This document shows, in pieces, positions 16,874 to 24,856 of a DNA stretch of 64,000 nt. Source of the stretch: CBDATB01 sp965199745 (GTDB lineage: Bacteria; Bacteroidota; Bacteroidia; Cytophagales; Flammeovirgaceae); NCBI GenBank assembly GCA_965199745.1, contig CBDATB010000013.1, positions 310,001 through 374,000 on the forward strand, written 5' to 3'. Each line of letters begins with the position of its first letter. Within the stretch, counting starts at the first letter, position 1. The position numbers and the translations under genes are program-made. The notes beneath the pieces are model-generated. The model was given only the letters and a program-made list of their open reading frames with translations, was not told where the DNA came from and searched no databases.

Positions 16874-18066
16874 ATATGTTTTAAAGTTTGTTTTGCCACA
16901 TAACTCCCAATAGCCAACGATGAAGTAGCTGCTGGCGAAGGAGCATTGCAGACATTAATGCTTCGCCCCTTAGCAAAAATAACAAAATCATCGAGTAGAT
17001 TGCCCTTAATATCACAGGCTTGTGCGCGTACTCCCGCACCGCCTGCTACTAAATCTTTCTGCTCAATTTCTGGTATGAGCTTTTGCAGGGCTTTAGTAAA
17101 AGCATATTTAACATAAGACCGATACATTTCCTGAAGAGCTGTCTGCCAATATTTGAACGCTATCTTTCGAAACCCTGGCCAAGCGAGTGTCTCTAGAAAC
17201 TCTTGTAGATTGACAGTTGTTTTTTTATAACTCTCTCGCCCGTAAGCAAGTACAGCATTAGGACCTGCCTCCACGCCGCCGCCAATCATTCTGGTAAAAT
17301 GCACACCTAAAAATGGAAAGCTAGGGTCAGGTACAGGATAAATTAGATTTTTGACGAGGTAGCTTTTTTCTCGCCTAATTTGGTAATATTCCCCCCGAAA
17401 GGGAATTATTTTTGTGGGCAAAGCGCCTTGTGTCATAGAGGCAATTTTATCGGAGTATAAACCGCTGCAATTAATGTTGAGCTTTGCCCAATAGGTTTTA
17501 TTTTCTGTGATGATTTCACTGTGTGTGTTCTTTTCAAGAATATTAATGACTTTCTCGTTCATAAAAATTACTCCACCTTTTTCGCGTACTTTCTCAGCAT
17601 ATTTTTCCGTAACGACTTTGTAGTCGACAATGCCTGTTTGTGGGACAAAAATACCTTTAAGCCCACTAACATAGGGTTCATATTCTTGCAAAGCCTCAGC
17701 AGATAGTTCTTTTAGTCCTTTCAGTCCGTTGGCTTTTCCTCTTTCTAAGAGTGTATATAATACAGGAAATTCCCGCTCGTTGGTAGCAATAATAATTTTT
17801 CCGCAAAGCTCATAAGGTATGCCTTCCTTCTCGCAAAAACTGACGAGCATTTGGTATCCTTTGCGACAATTTTCTGCCTTTAGGCTGCTGGGGCGGTAAT
17901 AAATACCCGAATGGATAACCCCGCTATTGTGTCCACTTTGGTGTAGTGCTAATTCTCTTTCTTTTTCAAGCACACATATTTTGGACCTGGGTTTTTGTTG
18001 TAAAATTTGCAGGGCACTTGCCATACCAATAATGCCACCGCCAATAACTACTATATCGTATTGCAT
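16870..18066 (-). CDS. lhgO: L-2-hydroxyglutarate oxidase (FAD-dependent)
   Basis: FAD-dependent oxidoreductase of the DAO superfamily, 398 residues, the usual length for LhgO. It oxidises L-2-hydroxyglutarate to 2-oxoglutarate, a metabolite-repair or lysine-degradation step, and in E. coli passes electrons to the quinone pool. The dinucleotide-binding motif VVIGGGIIGMASA is at residues 5-17. HNSGVIHSGIYYRPSSLKA is a strong family signature, as are PFRGEYYQI and the final GNLLDDFVI. The gene is intact and ordinary although it sits inside the decayed region. It is convergent with the unknown relic to its left, and the tRNA-Asp gene lies upstream on the other strand. Confidence 0.92.
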   Translation of the reverse strand: MQYDIVVIGGGIIGMASALQILQQKPRSKICVLEKERELALHQSGHNSGVIHSGIYYRPSSLKAENCRKGYQMLVSFCEKEGIPYELCGKIIIATNEREFPVLYTLLERGKANGLKGLKELSAEALQEYEPYVSGLKGIFVPQTGIVDYKVVTEKYAEKVREKGGVIFMNEKVINILEKNTHSEIITENKTYWAKLNINCSGLYSDKIASMTQGALPTKIIPFRGEYYQIRREKSYLVKNLIYPVPDPSFPFLGVHFTRMIGGGVEAGPNAVLAYGRESYKKTTVNLQEFLETLAWPGFRKIAFKYWQTALQEMYRSYVKYAFTKALQKLIPEIEQKDLVAGGAGVRAQACDIKGNLLDDFVIFAKGRSINVCNAPSPAATSSLAIGSYVAKQTLKHI

Positions 18067-18131
18067 TTGCTAGAACTGAAAATAATCGTATATTTTCCGC
18101 AAAGAAGTTGAAAAAAAATTTTATTCAATAA

Positions 18132-18161
18132 TTTGAAATATAAAATTATGCTTTACTTTTG
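18132..18161 (+). promoter_or_regulatory. Bacteroidota-type promoter of tRNA-Asp
   Basis: TTTG at 18132-18135 and TACTTTTG at 18154-18161 are separated by 18 bases and lie 11 bases before the first base of the tRNA. This matches the Bacteroidota primary sigma factor consensus TTTG-N(19)-TANNTTTG. Confidence 0.75.
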
Positions 18162-18172
18162 TCTCGCTTGTT

Positions 18173-18246
18173 GGAGCAGTAGTTCAGCTGGTTAGAATAC
18201 CTGCCTGTCACGCAGGGGGTCGCGGGTTCGAGTCCCGTCTGTTCCG
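18173..18246 (+). tRNA. tRNA-Asp (anticodon GTC)
   Basis: A 74-base cloverleaf. The acceptor arm GGAGCAG pairs with CTGTTCC (one G-T wobble). The anticodon stem CCTGC/GCAGG carries the loop CTGTCAC with anticodon GTC at 18207-18209. The T arm reads GCGGG-TTCGAGT-CCCGT. The discriminator base is G, as expected for tRNA-Asp. CCA is not encoded; the window also carries the CCA-adding enzyme. A strong promoter precedes the gene and a strong terminator follows it. Confidence 0.96.
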
Positions 18247-18268
18247 CCTACATAAATCACTAATAATG

Positions 18269-18306
18269 AAAGGGTTACAAACATCTATCGTTTGTAACCC
18301 TTTTTG
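18269..18306 (+). terminator. Rho-independent terminator after tRNA-Asp
   Basis: A perfect stem of 14 base pairs (AAAGGGTTACAAAC with GTTTGTAACCCTTT, core GGGTTACAAAC) has a 7-base loop and ends in TTTTT. It starts 23 bases after the tRNA. Confidence 0.9.
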
Positions 18307-18309
18307 CTT

Positions 18310-18573
18310 TTCGGGAATTTGTAAACTATGAATACGCCGCCGTTTTCAATCAGGGCTACCTGTTGGCCAAGTACCGCCCACATATTATAGAGACGCTGGA
18401 AAAGTCGGCCGCCAACACTTCGGAATATTTCAGTGCAGTTGCTTAACGGCAAGCAGCAGTATGACTTGGATAAAACTCTCGAACAAAGGCAACAAGACCG
18501 TCAGTCTGAAAGACTCAACGAGCTTGATAGACTGAGACGAGACCAAGACCCTTCTTATGATCAAGAGCGGTAG
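18310..18573 (+). pseudogene. Frameshifted relic of a small mobile-element-associated protein
   Basis: One frame reads NYEYAAVFNQGYLLAKYRPH and continues to SEYFSA. After a shift near 18,435 the next frame continues LLNGKQQYDLDKTLEQRQQD and a highly charged helical tail ending with DQER and a stop at 18,573. Together they resemble a family of small accessory proteins that sits beside conjugation genes in Bacteroidota (tyrosine- and glycine-rich start, then an arginine-rich coiled tail); the family is recalled, not named. There is no start codon in place, because the left end runs into the tRNA terminator. It meets the opposite-strand ATPase relic at its right end. Confidence 0.4.
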
Positions 18574-18589
18574 GTGTTGTCGTGTTTTT

Positions 18590-18745
18590 ATTGAGTAGCA
18601 AGGTAGACTTACCCGTTCCGGTTTTTCCGAGAATATAGAAATGGTGTAGGCGGTTGGCAAGCAAAATACCGAAGGTATCTTTTTGGTTTCTGAAATTCGT
18701 TTGGGCGAAGTAGTAGATGTTTTTTTTGTGCTTTGGCCTCGGCAT
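18590..18745 (-). pseudogene. N-terminal fragment of a conjugation coupling-type ATPase (TraD/TrwB-like)
   Basis: On the minus strand, from an ATG at 18745, the sequence reads FAQTNFRNQKDTFGILLANR, then HHFYILGKTGTGKSTLL with an intact Walker A motif. This is the start of the type IV secretion DNA-binding ATPase family, which normally runs to 400-600 residues. Similarity ends right after the Walker A motif and the frame stops at 18,515. The piece is therefore a truncated relic of a conjugative or integrative element, next to tRNA-Asp, a common landing site for such elements. Confidence 0.6.
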
Positions 18746-18922
18746 AACTCCATTATGGCTTTGTGTGGAGTAGGTGCTTAGGCAGAAGCAATTGCTAGCG
18801 TAGGGTGCCTGGATTTGTAATGTGTCCGGAAGTCGGATTCTCAAGGTGATTAAATACTTTTTAACTACAAAATAAATACAATATAGTTGCATAATTATTA
18901 CTATATGTGATAAACTACGGCT

Positions 18923-20073
18923 ATGAAATTCAATCCCCGATACACCATCACCCTACAGACCGCCAAACATTTGATAGACATTGAGCAACACAAAGAAGCC
19001 ATTAAACACCTGCCTATCAACGTGACCTTGTTGTCCTCCTTACGGGAGACTGCACGCCTGCTTACAACACATTACTCAACCAAAATTGAAGGGAACCGGC
19101 TGACATTAAAATAGGTAGTCGAAATCACCCAAGGCAAAAACAAAGTATTTGCCGGAAGAGAAAGAGATGAACGTGAAATCTGGAACCATCATCAGGCTCT
19201 TGCCTACGCGGAAGAAGTACTCAAAAATGACATTCCTCTCACCGAATCTTTGATTCAAAGGATACACGGTTTGGTGATGAGTAGCACCCGACGCATGAGC
19301 CCTTACAGAGAAAAACAAAATGTTATTAAAGACAGCGCAACAGGTTGTGTATATGCCACCCGAAGCCCAGGATGTTGCTCCTTTAATGAGATCGTTGATT
19401 ACATGGCTCAATGAAGCGATGGAAAAACAGGTACTGCCGGCTCCCTTCCTTGTAGGTTTGGCACATTACCAATTTGCCACCATTCATTCCCTATTATGAC
19501 GGCAACGGACGAACTGCAAGGCTGCTAACTACCTTTATCGTGCACAAAATGGGCTATGGCATAAAGGGCATCTATTCACTCGAAGAATATTATGCCCTGA
19601 GGATAGGTAAGAGCCACAATTATTACGAAGGCAGAGCAGAAGCAGACCTGAACCCCTTTCTGGAATACTTTGTTGAAGGTATGGCCGTATCTCTCGAGAG
19701 GGTCAAAGAACAGGCTATCAGGCAATACGGGCTCAGCCTTGCCAAAGGTGAACAGCCTGCTTACCAAACTAAAAAGTTGCGGGAACTTCGTCCTCGACAA
19801 CGCCAGGCCCTTTCTTTGTTCAAAGCCAACAGGGAGGTGAGTGTCCGTGAGCTCGCAAACCGCTTGGGCTTAAAATCAAGAAGCACTTATAACCTGACCC
19901 AGCAGTGGCTCAAGCAAAAATTCCTGCAGGTGATCAATTCGTCAAGAAAAAATAGGACCTATGGACTTAGCCCACAGTGGGAACAATTGTTCGACCCCCA
20001 ACAAAAAGACAGACTTGATGAATTAAAAAATATATCTTTCCGGGATGACTGGCCGCCGAAAAGAGAGCAGTGA
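18923..20073 (+). pseudogene. Fic-family AMPylase-type gene, inactivated by one stop and two frameshifts
   Basis: A Fic-domain protein with a C-terminal winged helix. The N terminus (TTHYSTKIEGNRLTLK) carries the S/TxIEGN motif of inhibitory helices. TAG at 19112-19114 stands where the family has Glu. The frame then continues as VVEITQGKNKVFAGRERDER. A shift near 19,345 is needed to reach VVYMPPEAQDVAPLM, and an extra T at 19,488 breaks the core motif, which would otherwise read IHPYYDGNGRTARLL. The catalytic residues H, D, N and R are all still encoded, only in different frames. The C-terminal part (VRELANRLGLKSRSTYNLTQ) is helix-turn-helix. Three independent lesions make sequencing error alone unlikely. 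Confidence 0.8.
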
Positions 20074-20090
20074 TTTTTTCAAAGCATAGG

Positions 20091-20350
20091 CTACTTCTCA
20101 AAATGAAGCAACAGTAATATAATACTGACAGTTTTGTCTTTTTCACTTGGGTCGGATGCTGCAATGAGAATGGTTAACGTAGCCAGCGTTTCCGGGCTTA
20201 TCTTTTCTCTAAAATCAACACCGGCCTTCTGCAAAAATCAAATAAAGGCAAAAGCACCACTCCCTTTGTTTCCATCATTAAAAGGGTGGTTTTTGATGGT
20301 AAAGTACATCAGATGAGCGGCTTTCTCTTCGATGGTTTTATTTGAAAGTA
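20091..20350 (-). pseudogene. C-terminal relic of a RhuM/Doc-type Fic-fold protein
   Basis: The minus strand reads SNKTIEEKAAHLMYFTIKNH, then PFNDGNKGSGAFAFI, a stop, FLQKAGVDF, and finally SPETLATLTILIAASDPSEK before a stop at 20,091-20,093. This is the C-terminal Fic-like domain of RhuM/Doc-type proteins, whose core is HPFxDGNKRxG. Here KR has become KG, and a TGA interrupts the frame right after the core. No N-terminal part is present upstream, because the barrel protein gene ends there. It is the second dead Fic-fold gene in 1.5 kb, on the opposite strand from the first. Confidence 0.6.
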
Positions 20351-20391
20351 AATTTACATGGCATAACATAACATTATAAAAAATGAAAGGT

Positions 20392-21144
20392 TTACATTTG
20401 AAAATTATATCTTATTCCAAAAGTACCTCTAAAACCAGTTCCATTGTATTCTAAAGTAAGTTGCTCAGTAGGTTGTCTATAATACTTATAATCGAGTTGA
20501 TCAGTAAAGAAAGGGGAAAATCCTACATCGAGAATAAATTTATAGTATAAAGAAAAACTCCCAAGTTCAAAGGCAATATCTAAACCTATTTGACTTGTTA
20601 AGTTATATTCTCTATGTAGTATTTCAATATTATTAAAATTTGGAATATCCCCACTAAAGAAAAAGTTAGGAAGAGAACCTTGATAATTATCATTCAAAAC
20701 TTCTGGAGAGTCTAATCCTATTGATGAGAAAGAAGTATAGAAAAACCCTGCTAAAGCACTAATAGATATACCGTGAAAGGATTTAAATATGGCATTAGGA
20801 GGAACTTTTAAAAATAATAACTTTTTTTTGATATTAGCACCAAAATAATTTACACTTGACAAACTACCCCCATCTCCAAATTGAATACTACCAAAATTAA
20901 ACTCACCAGCAAATTCACTCCTACCAGCTACTAATTGCAAAGACAATGTTGATACAAATTCCCATTCCAATTCAATATTAGCTAAAGGGCTAATAGTACC
21001 ACTATTCAGTACAACATTCATAGGGTCATTCTTTTTAGCAGAATAATATTTAACACCAGCAGCTAAACCAATACTTATAAGGTTTTGGGAATAAAGAGAG
21101 CTATTTAGTAACAACAATAATAATACAAAAAAGATTTTTTTCAT
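20392..21144 (-). CDS. Secreted outer-membrane beta-barrel protein, function unknown
   Basis: 250 residues with a clean signal peptide (MKKIFFVLLLLLLNSSLYSQ, cleavage after about residue 19) and alternating hydrophobic strands typical of small outer-membrane barrels (LISIGLAAGVKYYSAK, then NIELEWEFVSTLSLQLVAGR). It ends GTFGIRYNFQM with an aromatic near the end, as barrel proteins do. I cannot name the family. The frame is intact although its neighbours on both sides are decayed. The short fragment just upstream on the same strand could once have been its operon partner. Confidence 0.65.
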   Translation of the reverse strand: MKKIFFVLLLLLLNSSLYSQNLISIGLAAGVKYYSAKKNDPMNVVLNSGTISPLANIELEWEFVSTLSLQLVAGRSEFAGEFNFGSIQFGDGGSLSSVNYFGANIKKKLLFLKVPPNAIFKSFHGISISALAGFFYTSFSSIGLDSPEVLNDNYQGSLPNFFFSGDIPNFNNIEILHREYNLTSQIGLDIAFELGSFSLYYKFILDVGFSPFFTDQLDYKYYRQPTEQLTLEYNGTGFRGTFGIRYNFQM

Positions 21145-21155
21145 AAAGTCAAAAT

Positions 21156-21396
21156 TTAAGGTCTTCCCATATGTTGAACAGTTCTACTAACATCATTATA
21201 TACTACTGAACCAGTAATAGTAACGCCATTATCAAAATGATAGCTGTAAGGATTTGGGCAAGGCAAAGGTATACCAAATGCAAAAACAAAGACTTGCTCC
21301 CCAATGTTTGTCAAAACGAAGACTAACTTCTGAAACATTATTTTCAGTCAAATTACCACTAGGTGAATTGATAGTTATAGGTGTATTAGGCAAATC
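21156..21396 (-). pseudogene. Fragment of an unidentified exported-type protein, fused to permease relic
   Basis: Downstream of the broken permease the reading continues as LPNTPITINSPSGNLTENNV and SEVSLRFDKHWG. After a shift near 21,305 it goes on in another frame as EQVFVFAFGIPLPCPNPYSY with DNGVTITGSVVYND to a stop at 21,156. The composition (Asn, Thr, Val, beta-rich) is that of a secreted protein and unlike the permease, so two unrelated pieces have been joined near 21,397. Only 11 bases separate its end from the barrel protein gene. I recognise no domain. Confidence 0.35.
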
Positions 21397-21989
21397 TTTA
21401 TGAATAAAGCCTAATACACCATTAGGTAATGCTTCTTTTAGATCAGCATCAGCAAATTGCCCAAAGACAAGAAATCCGATAGCACCAGCACTAGCTATAG
21501 GTAAGCCACAGGCAGCTGATGTACCCACTGCATTCTGAATTTTTAAACCATAATGATTCAATATTAGAACGGTCAATGTACCTCCGCCAATACCAAAAAT
21601 AGCAGAAATAATACCGATAAAACCTCCCAATCCGGTTTGCCCAACAGGCGATGGCAGTTTGCTAAAGTCGTTTTCTTCTAAGGCTTTGTTTTTCATAAAT
21701 AACATTTTTAATCTTACCAAAAACGCACCTGTGCCAATTAATGCTTTGAGCGAATTACCATTTTACTGTTCCTTTACTATTGTGCGTACGAAGTGAACTA
21801 ATAGACGTAACAATAATAGTTGCAAGAGACGTACCAATACCAACATGTGTGAGCGTAGTTTCTGGGACGCCTTGCGTTGTAAAAATGTAGATTAATGCTG
21901 TGCAATTATCATACCCACCAATACCAAACAAGCCTGCAAGTACCAGCCAAAGTACCTGCAGCGAGGTAGTAGAGGATAAATATATCCAT
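21397..21989 (-). pseudogene. TauE/SafE-family membrane permease, frameshifted and truncated
   Basis: Relic of a sulfite/organosulfonate-type exporter. From ATG at 21989 it reads MDIFILYYLAAGTLAG. After a shift the next frame gives LAGLFGIGG, where a few bases are missing from the glycine motif, then GVPETTLTHVGIGTSLATII and SLRTHNSKGTVKW before a stop. A third piece (KMLFMKNKALEENDFSKL to GFIGIISAIFGIGGGTLTVL and NAVGTSAACGLPIASAGAIG) is the second half-repeat with its own GIGGG motif. It stops at GVLGFIH, about 50-60 residues short of a normal end. At least two frameshifts and a terminal deletion are visible. Confidence 0.75.
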
Positions 21990-22103
21990 GAGTGAATTAA
22001 AATTTTTAGAGCTTTACTTTTTTGCAGCCCTTTACTTTGATGGAATTAAACGATTAAACTGAGCTTCAAACAAGGAGACCATTTTTAAACTAATACGCTG
22101 GGA

Positions 22104-23135
22104 CTAAGTCGCAAGCTCTTTACGTATAATTTGAGCTCCTGCACTTAAAGCACTTAACTTGCTTGTTGCTACATTTCGAGACAACGGAGCCATACCACAG
22201 TTTGTACAAGGGTAAAGATTTTCGACGTCTACAAACTCAAGAGCTTTACGTAAAGTATCAGCTACTTCTTCGGGTGTTTCGATAGTATTGGTTGCCACAT
22301 CAATTGCACCGACCATCACTTTTTTACCACGAACGAGTTCAATTAAATTAAAAGGTACACGTGAGCTATGACATTCCAACGATACAGCAGCGATATTAGA
22401 GTTTTGAATTATCGGAAGAATTTCTTCGTACTGACGCCACTGCGAACCCAATGTTTTTTTCCAATCATTATTGGCTTTTATTCCATAACCGTAACAAATA
22501 TGTACCGCAGTTTCGCATGCCAGGCCTTCAATGGATCTTTCCAATGTAGTTATTCCCCAATCGTTTACTTCTTCAAAGAAAACATTAAATGCGGGCTCAT
22601 CAAACTGAATAATATCTACCCCTGCATCTTGTAGTTCTCTCGCTTCTTCATTGAGTGCTTTGGCAAATTCCCAGGCCAATTTTTCTCGGCTTTTGTAATG
22701 GTCATCGTACAAGGTATCAACCATTGTCATCGGTCCTGGTAATGCCCATTTTATAGGCTTATCAGTCTGTTTGCGTAAAAATTTAGCATCTTCAACAAAA
22801 ACTGCTTTTTGGCGCGCAACCTCGTCTACAACAACAGGAACACTCGCATCATAACGGTCGCGAATTTTTACAATTTTACGATTTTCAAAATCTACACCAC
22901 TCAAATGCTCTGTAAAAGTCGTTACAAAATGTTGCCGTGTTTGCTCACCATCACAAATTATATCAACTCCTGCCAATTGTTGTTCATGCACAGAAACACG
23001 TAAAGCGTCTTGTTTGGCTTCAAGTAACTGATCGCCTTGCAATTTCCAAGGTGACCAAAGCTTTTCAGGTGTCGCAAGCCAAGCAGGTTTGGGTAAACTT
23101 CCAACAGTTGAGGTCGGTAGTAACTTGTTCATCAT
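22104..23135 (-). CDS. mesD: Methionine synthase, core-MetE type (MesD)
   Basis: A short (about 343-residue) methionine synthase corresponding to the C-terminal catalytic half of cobalamin-independent MetE, without its folate-binding N-terminal half. Marks are STVGSLPKP near the start, CDGEQTR, DIIQFDEPAFN, the zinc-site histidine in VHICYGYG (about residue 212), SLECHSS and the zinc-site cysteine in CTNCGMAPLS (about 313). Core-MetE proteins of this branch act together with MesX (DUF1852), encoded directly upstream in the same operon. Published work on the pair reports that MesD needs MesX and oxygen and is folate-independent, with an unknown methyl donor. The in-frame GTG at 23159 would add eight unlikely residues; ATG-ATG at 23135/23132 is the natural start. 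Confidence 0.9.
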   Translation of the reverse strand: MMNKLLPTSTVGSLPKPAWLATPEKLWSPWKLQGDQLLEAKQDALRVSVHEQQLAGVDIICDGEQTRQHFVTTFTEHLSGVDFENRKIVKIRDRYDASVPVVVDEVARQKAVFVEDAKFLRKQTDKPIKWALPGPMTMVDTLYDDHYKSREKLAWEFAKALNEEARELQDAGVDIIQFDEPAFNVFFEEVNDWGITTLERSIEGLACETAVHICYGYGIKANNDWKKTLGSQWRQYEEILPIIQNSNIAAVSLECHSSRVPFNLIELVRGKKVMVGAIDVATNTIETPEEVADTLRKALEFVDVENLYPCTNCGMAPLSRNVATSKLSALSAGAQIIRKELAT

Positions 23136-23162
23136 ACAATAGCTTAAATTTTTTTGCACTAA

Positions 23163-24161
23163 TTAAAGAGTCAAATTAGCAGACCACCCTTCTAAAACAC
23201 TTTTATAAGGCTCAATGAAATGTTTTTCTGCAAATTTACCTTGCTCCATTGCTAACTGGGTTCGCTCTTCTCGGTTATATACAATTTTTGTTAAAGAATG
23301 GTCTTGATTTTTCAAACTAGGCTTATAGCACTGTCCTGCAACAGAATTGGCATTATAAATTTCAGGTCTGTAAATCTTTTGGAAGGTTTCCATCGTGCTA
23401 ATGGTGCTGATTAATTCGAGGTTTGTATAATCAGCTAGTAAGTCGCCAAAGAAATAAAACGCAAAAGGTGCAACGCTATTAAGTGGCATAAAATAACGAA
23501 CCTGTAAACCCATTTTTTTAAAGTATTGCTCTGTTAAGGAAAGTTTGTCGGGTGCGTATTCAAAACCTAATATAGGGTGATGGTTTCCTGTGCGTTGATA
23601 CGTTTTATTATCTGATACACTCAAACAGATGACGGGTGGTTTGATAAAGTTTTCTTTGTAGGTTTTCGAGTTTACAAAGTGCTTAAATATCCTGCCATGT
23701 AATTCACCAAAATTATCTGGAATGCTAAAATTGTCTTTACCCTTGTTATGTTCCAAAAGCAATACGCTAAAATCATAATCGCGTACGTAAGAAGAAAAGT
23801 TATTTCCAACAATACCTTCAATGCGTTTACCTGTTTTGTGATCGATAATATGCGTTTTTAAAACCTCAATCGTAGGGAATGTTGTACCGCTGCCATTAAT
23901 ATCTAAATCAACAGATACAATTTCTAATTCAATCGAATAGCGATCGTTATTAGGATTATCCCAGTTCGCCAAGGTATTAAAACGATTGTTAATCATATTA
24001 ATCGTGTTGCGCAAGTTCTCTTGACGACTTTCTCCTCTTGCTAAGTTGGCAAAATTGGTTGTTGTACGTGTACTGTCGGCAGGTATATAATTCTCATTGA
24101 AATAAATACTCTTCACTGTGAATGCAAAATCATTCTCAATCTTATGCTGAGTGTTTTCCAT
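23163..24161 (-). CDS. mesX: MesX (DUF1852), partner of core-MetE methionine synthase
   Basis: DUF1852-family protein. The conserved N terminus runs FAFTVKSIYFNENYIPADST followed by TTTNFANLARG, which is diagnostic, and the C-terminal half has PPVICLSVSDN and KMGLQVRYFMPLNSVAPFAF. The frame is open to an ATG at 24209, but family members begin close to the ATG at 24161 (MENTQHKIEN), so I use that start (332 residues). It is the first gene of a two-gene operon with mesD, 27 bases apart, divergent from an Lrp/AsnC regulator. MesX is needed for methionine synthesis by MesD in studied bacteria; its chemical role (for example an oxygen-dependent step supplying the methyl group) is not settled. Confidence 0.9.
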   Translation of the reverse strand: MENTQHKIENDFAFTVKSIYFNENYIPADSTRTTTNFANLARGESRQENLRNTINMINNRFNTLANWDNPNNDRYSIELEIVSVDLDINGSGTTFPTIEVLKTHIIDHKTGKRIEGIVGNNFSSYVRDYDFSVLLLEHNKGKDNFSIPDNFGELHGRIFKHFVNSKTYKENFIKPPVICLSVSDNKTYQRTGNHHPILGFEYAPDKLSLTEQYFKKMGLQVRYFMPLNSVAPFAFYFFGDLLADYTNLELISTISTMETFQKIYRPEIYNANSVAGQCYKPSLKNQDHSLTKIVYNREERTQLAMEQGKFAEKHFIEPYKSVLEGWSANLTL

Positions 24162-24239
24162 GCCTTTCTTTTCGTTTATTCTTGAACTTTTTAATATAAT
24201 CGCTCTCATCTGACAATAATTTTTAGTTGTTTTACCTCA

Positions 24240-24290
24240 CAAAAATAAAAACAAAAGATGATTTAATTATATTTTATCTTAAAATAAGGT
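24240..24290 (-). promoter_or_regulatory. mesXD promoter region with possible Lrp-type operator
   Basis: On the minus strand, TATTTTTG (complement of 24240-24247) matches the Bacteroidota -7 element upstream of mesX. Just beyond it, TTATCTTAAAATAA (24274-24287) is an almost perfect AT-rich palindrome centred on TTAA, of the kind bound by Lrp/AsnC proteins. It lies between mesX and the divergent Lrp gene, so either gene could be its target. No in vivo evidence; motif only. Confidence 0.35.
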
Positions 24291-24370
24291 GATTTATCTT
24301 TAAACATAGATTTTTTAAATAAAATATCTTTTCTTTGTAATGGTTTAATTCACAAAAAGAAAATTTATCT

Positions 24371-24832
24371 ATGTCGGACTTAGACCAAACTGACTTGAAA
24401 TTATTAGACTTACTCCAACAAAATGGGAAATTGACCACAAAAGAAATTGCACAGCAGGTACATCTGTCGCCGACTCCCGTGTATGAAAGAATTAGACGTT
24501 TAGAAAGAGAGGGAGTTATCAAAAAATATGTGGCCTTGGTTGAAGCTGAAAAAGTAGGAAAAGGGCTTGTCGTTTTCTGCGATATAACCCTAAAGGAACA
24601 TACCAAAGAAATAGGTCATCGGTTTGTACAGGATATTATGTCTTTAAAATATGTAAGCGAGTGTTATAATATTTCGGGAGATCATGATTTTAGATTAAAG
24701 GTGACAGTGAGGGACATGAAACATTATCAGGATTTTGTACTCAATGATTTAGGATTAATAAAAAATGTTGGAAGTGCTCATAGTACATTTGTAATGGGAG
24801 TTATTAAACATAACTATGCTGTGCCGCTCTAA
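24371..24832 (+). CDS. Lrp/AsnC-family transcriptional regulator
   Basis: 153 residues, the standard length of the feast/famine regulators. N-terminal helix-turn-helix: LKLLDLLQQNGKLTTKEIAQ, then VHLSPTPVYERIRRLEREGV. A linker leads to the C-terminal RAM ligand-binding domain (about residues 65-150, with SECYNISGDHDFRLKVTVRD). It is transcribed away from mesX with about 160 bases between the two likely start codons. A regulator placed like this usually controls its divergent neighbour, so it is a good candidate to sense methionine or another amino acid and switch mesXD. The ligand is not readable from the sequence. Confidence 0.92.
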   Translation: MSDLDQTDLKLLDLLQQNGKLTTKEIAQQVHLSPTPVYERIRRLEREGVIKKYVALVEAEKVGKGLVVFCDITLKEHTKEIGHRFVQDIMSLKYVSECYNISGDHDFRLKVTVRDMKHYQDFVLNDLGLIKNVGSAHSTFVMGVIKHNYAVPL

Positions 24833-24856
24833 ATAGTAATACCCGATTTAATTAAT

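Noticed and set aside
18430..18753. 107-codon minus-strand frame next to the TraD-like fragment
   Set aside because: It overlaps the ATPase relic in another frame and matches nothing; the GKTGTGKST motif is in the neighbouring frame.
14760..22100. Direct repeat of the tRNA-Asp 3' end as an attachment site for the decayed element
   Set aside because: No second copy of the GTTCGAGTCCC stretch was found by eye in this window; it may lie outside or have been lost.
24162..24300. Possible SAM riboswitch before the mesXD operon
   Set aside because: The leader is short and very AT-rich, with no conserved stem-loop core and no terminator/antiterminator pair.
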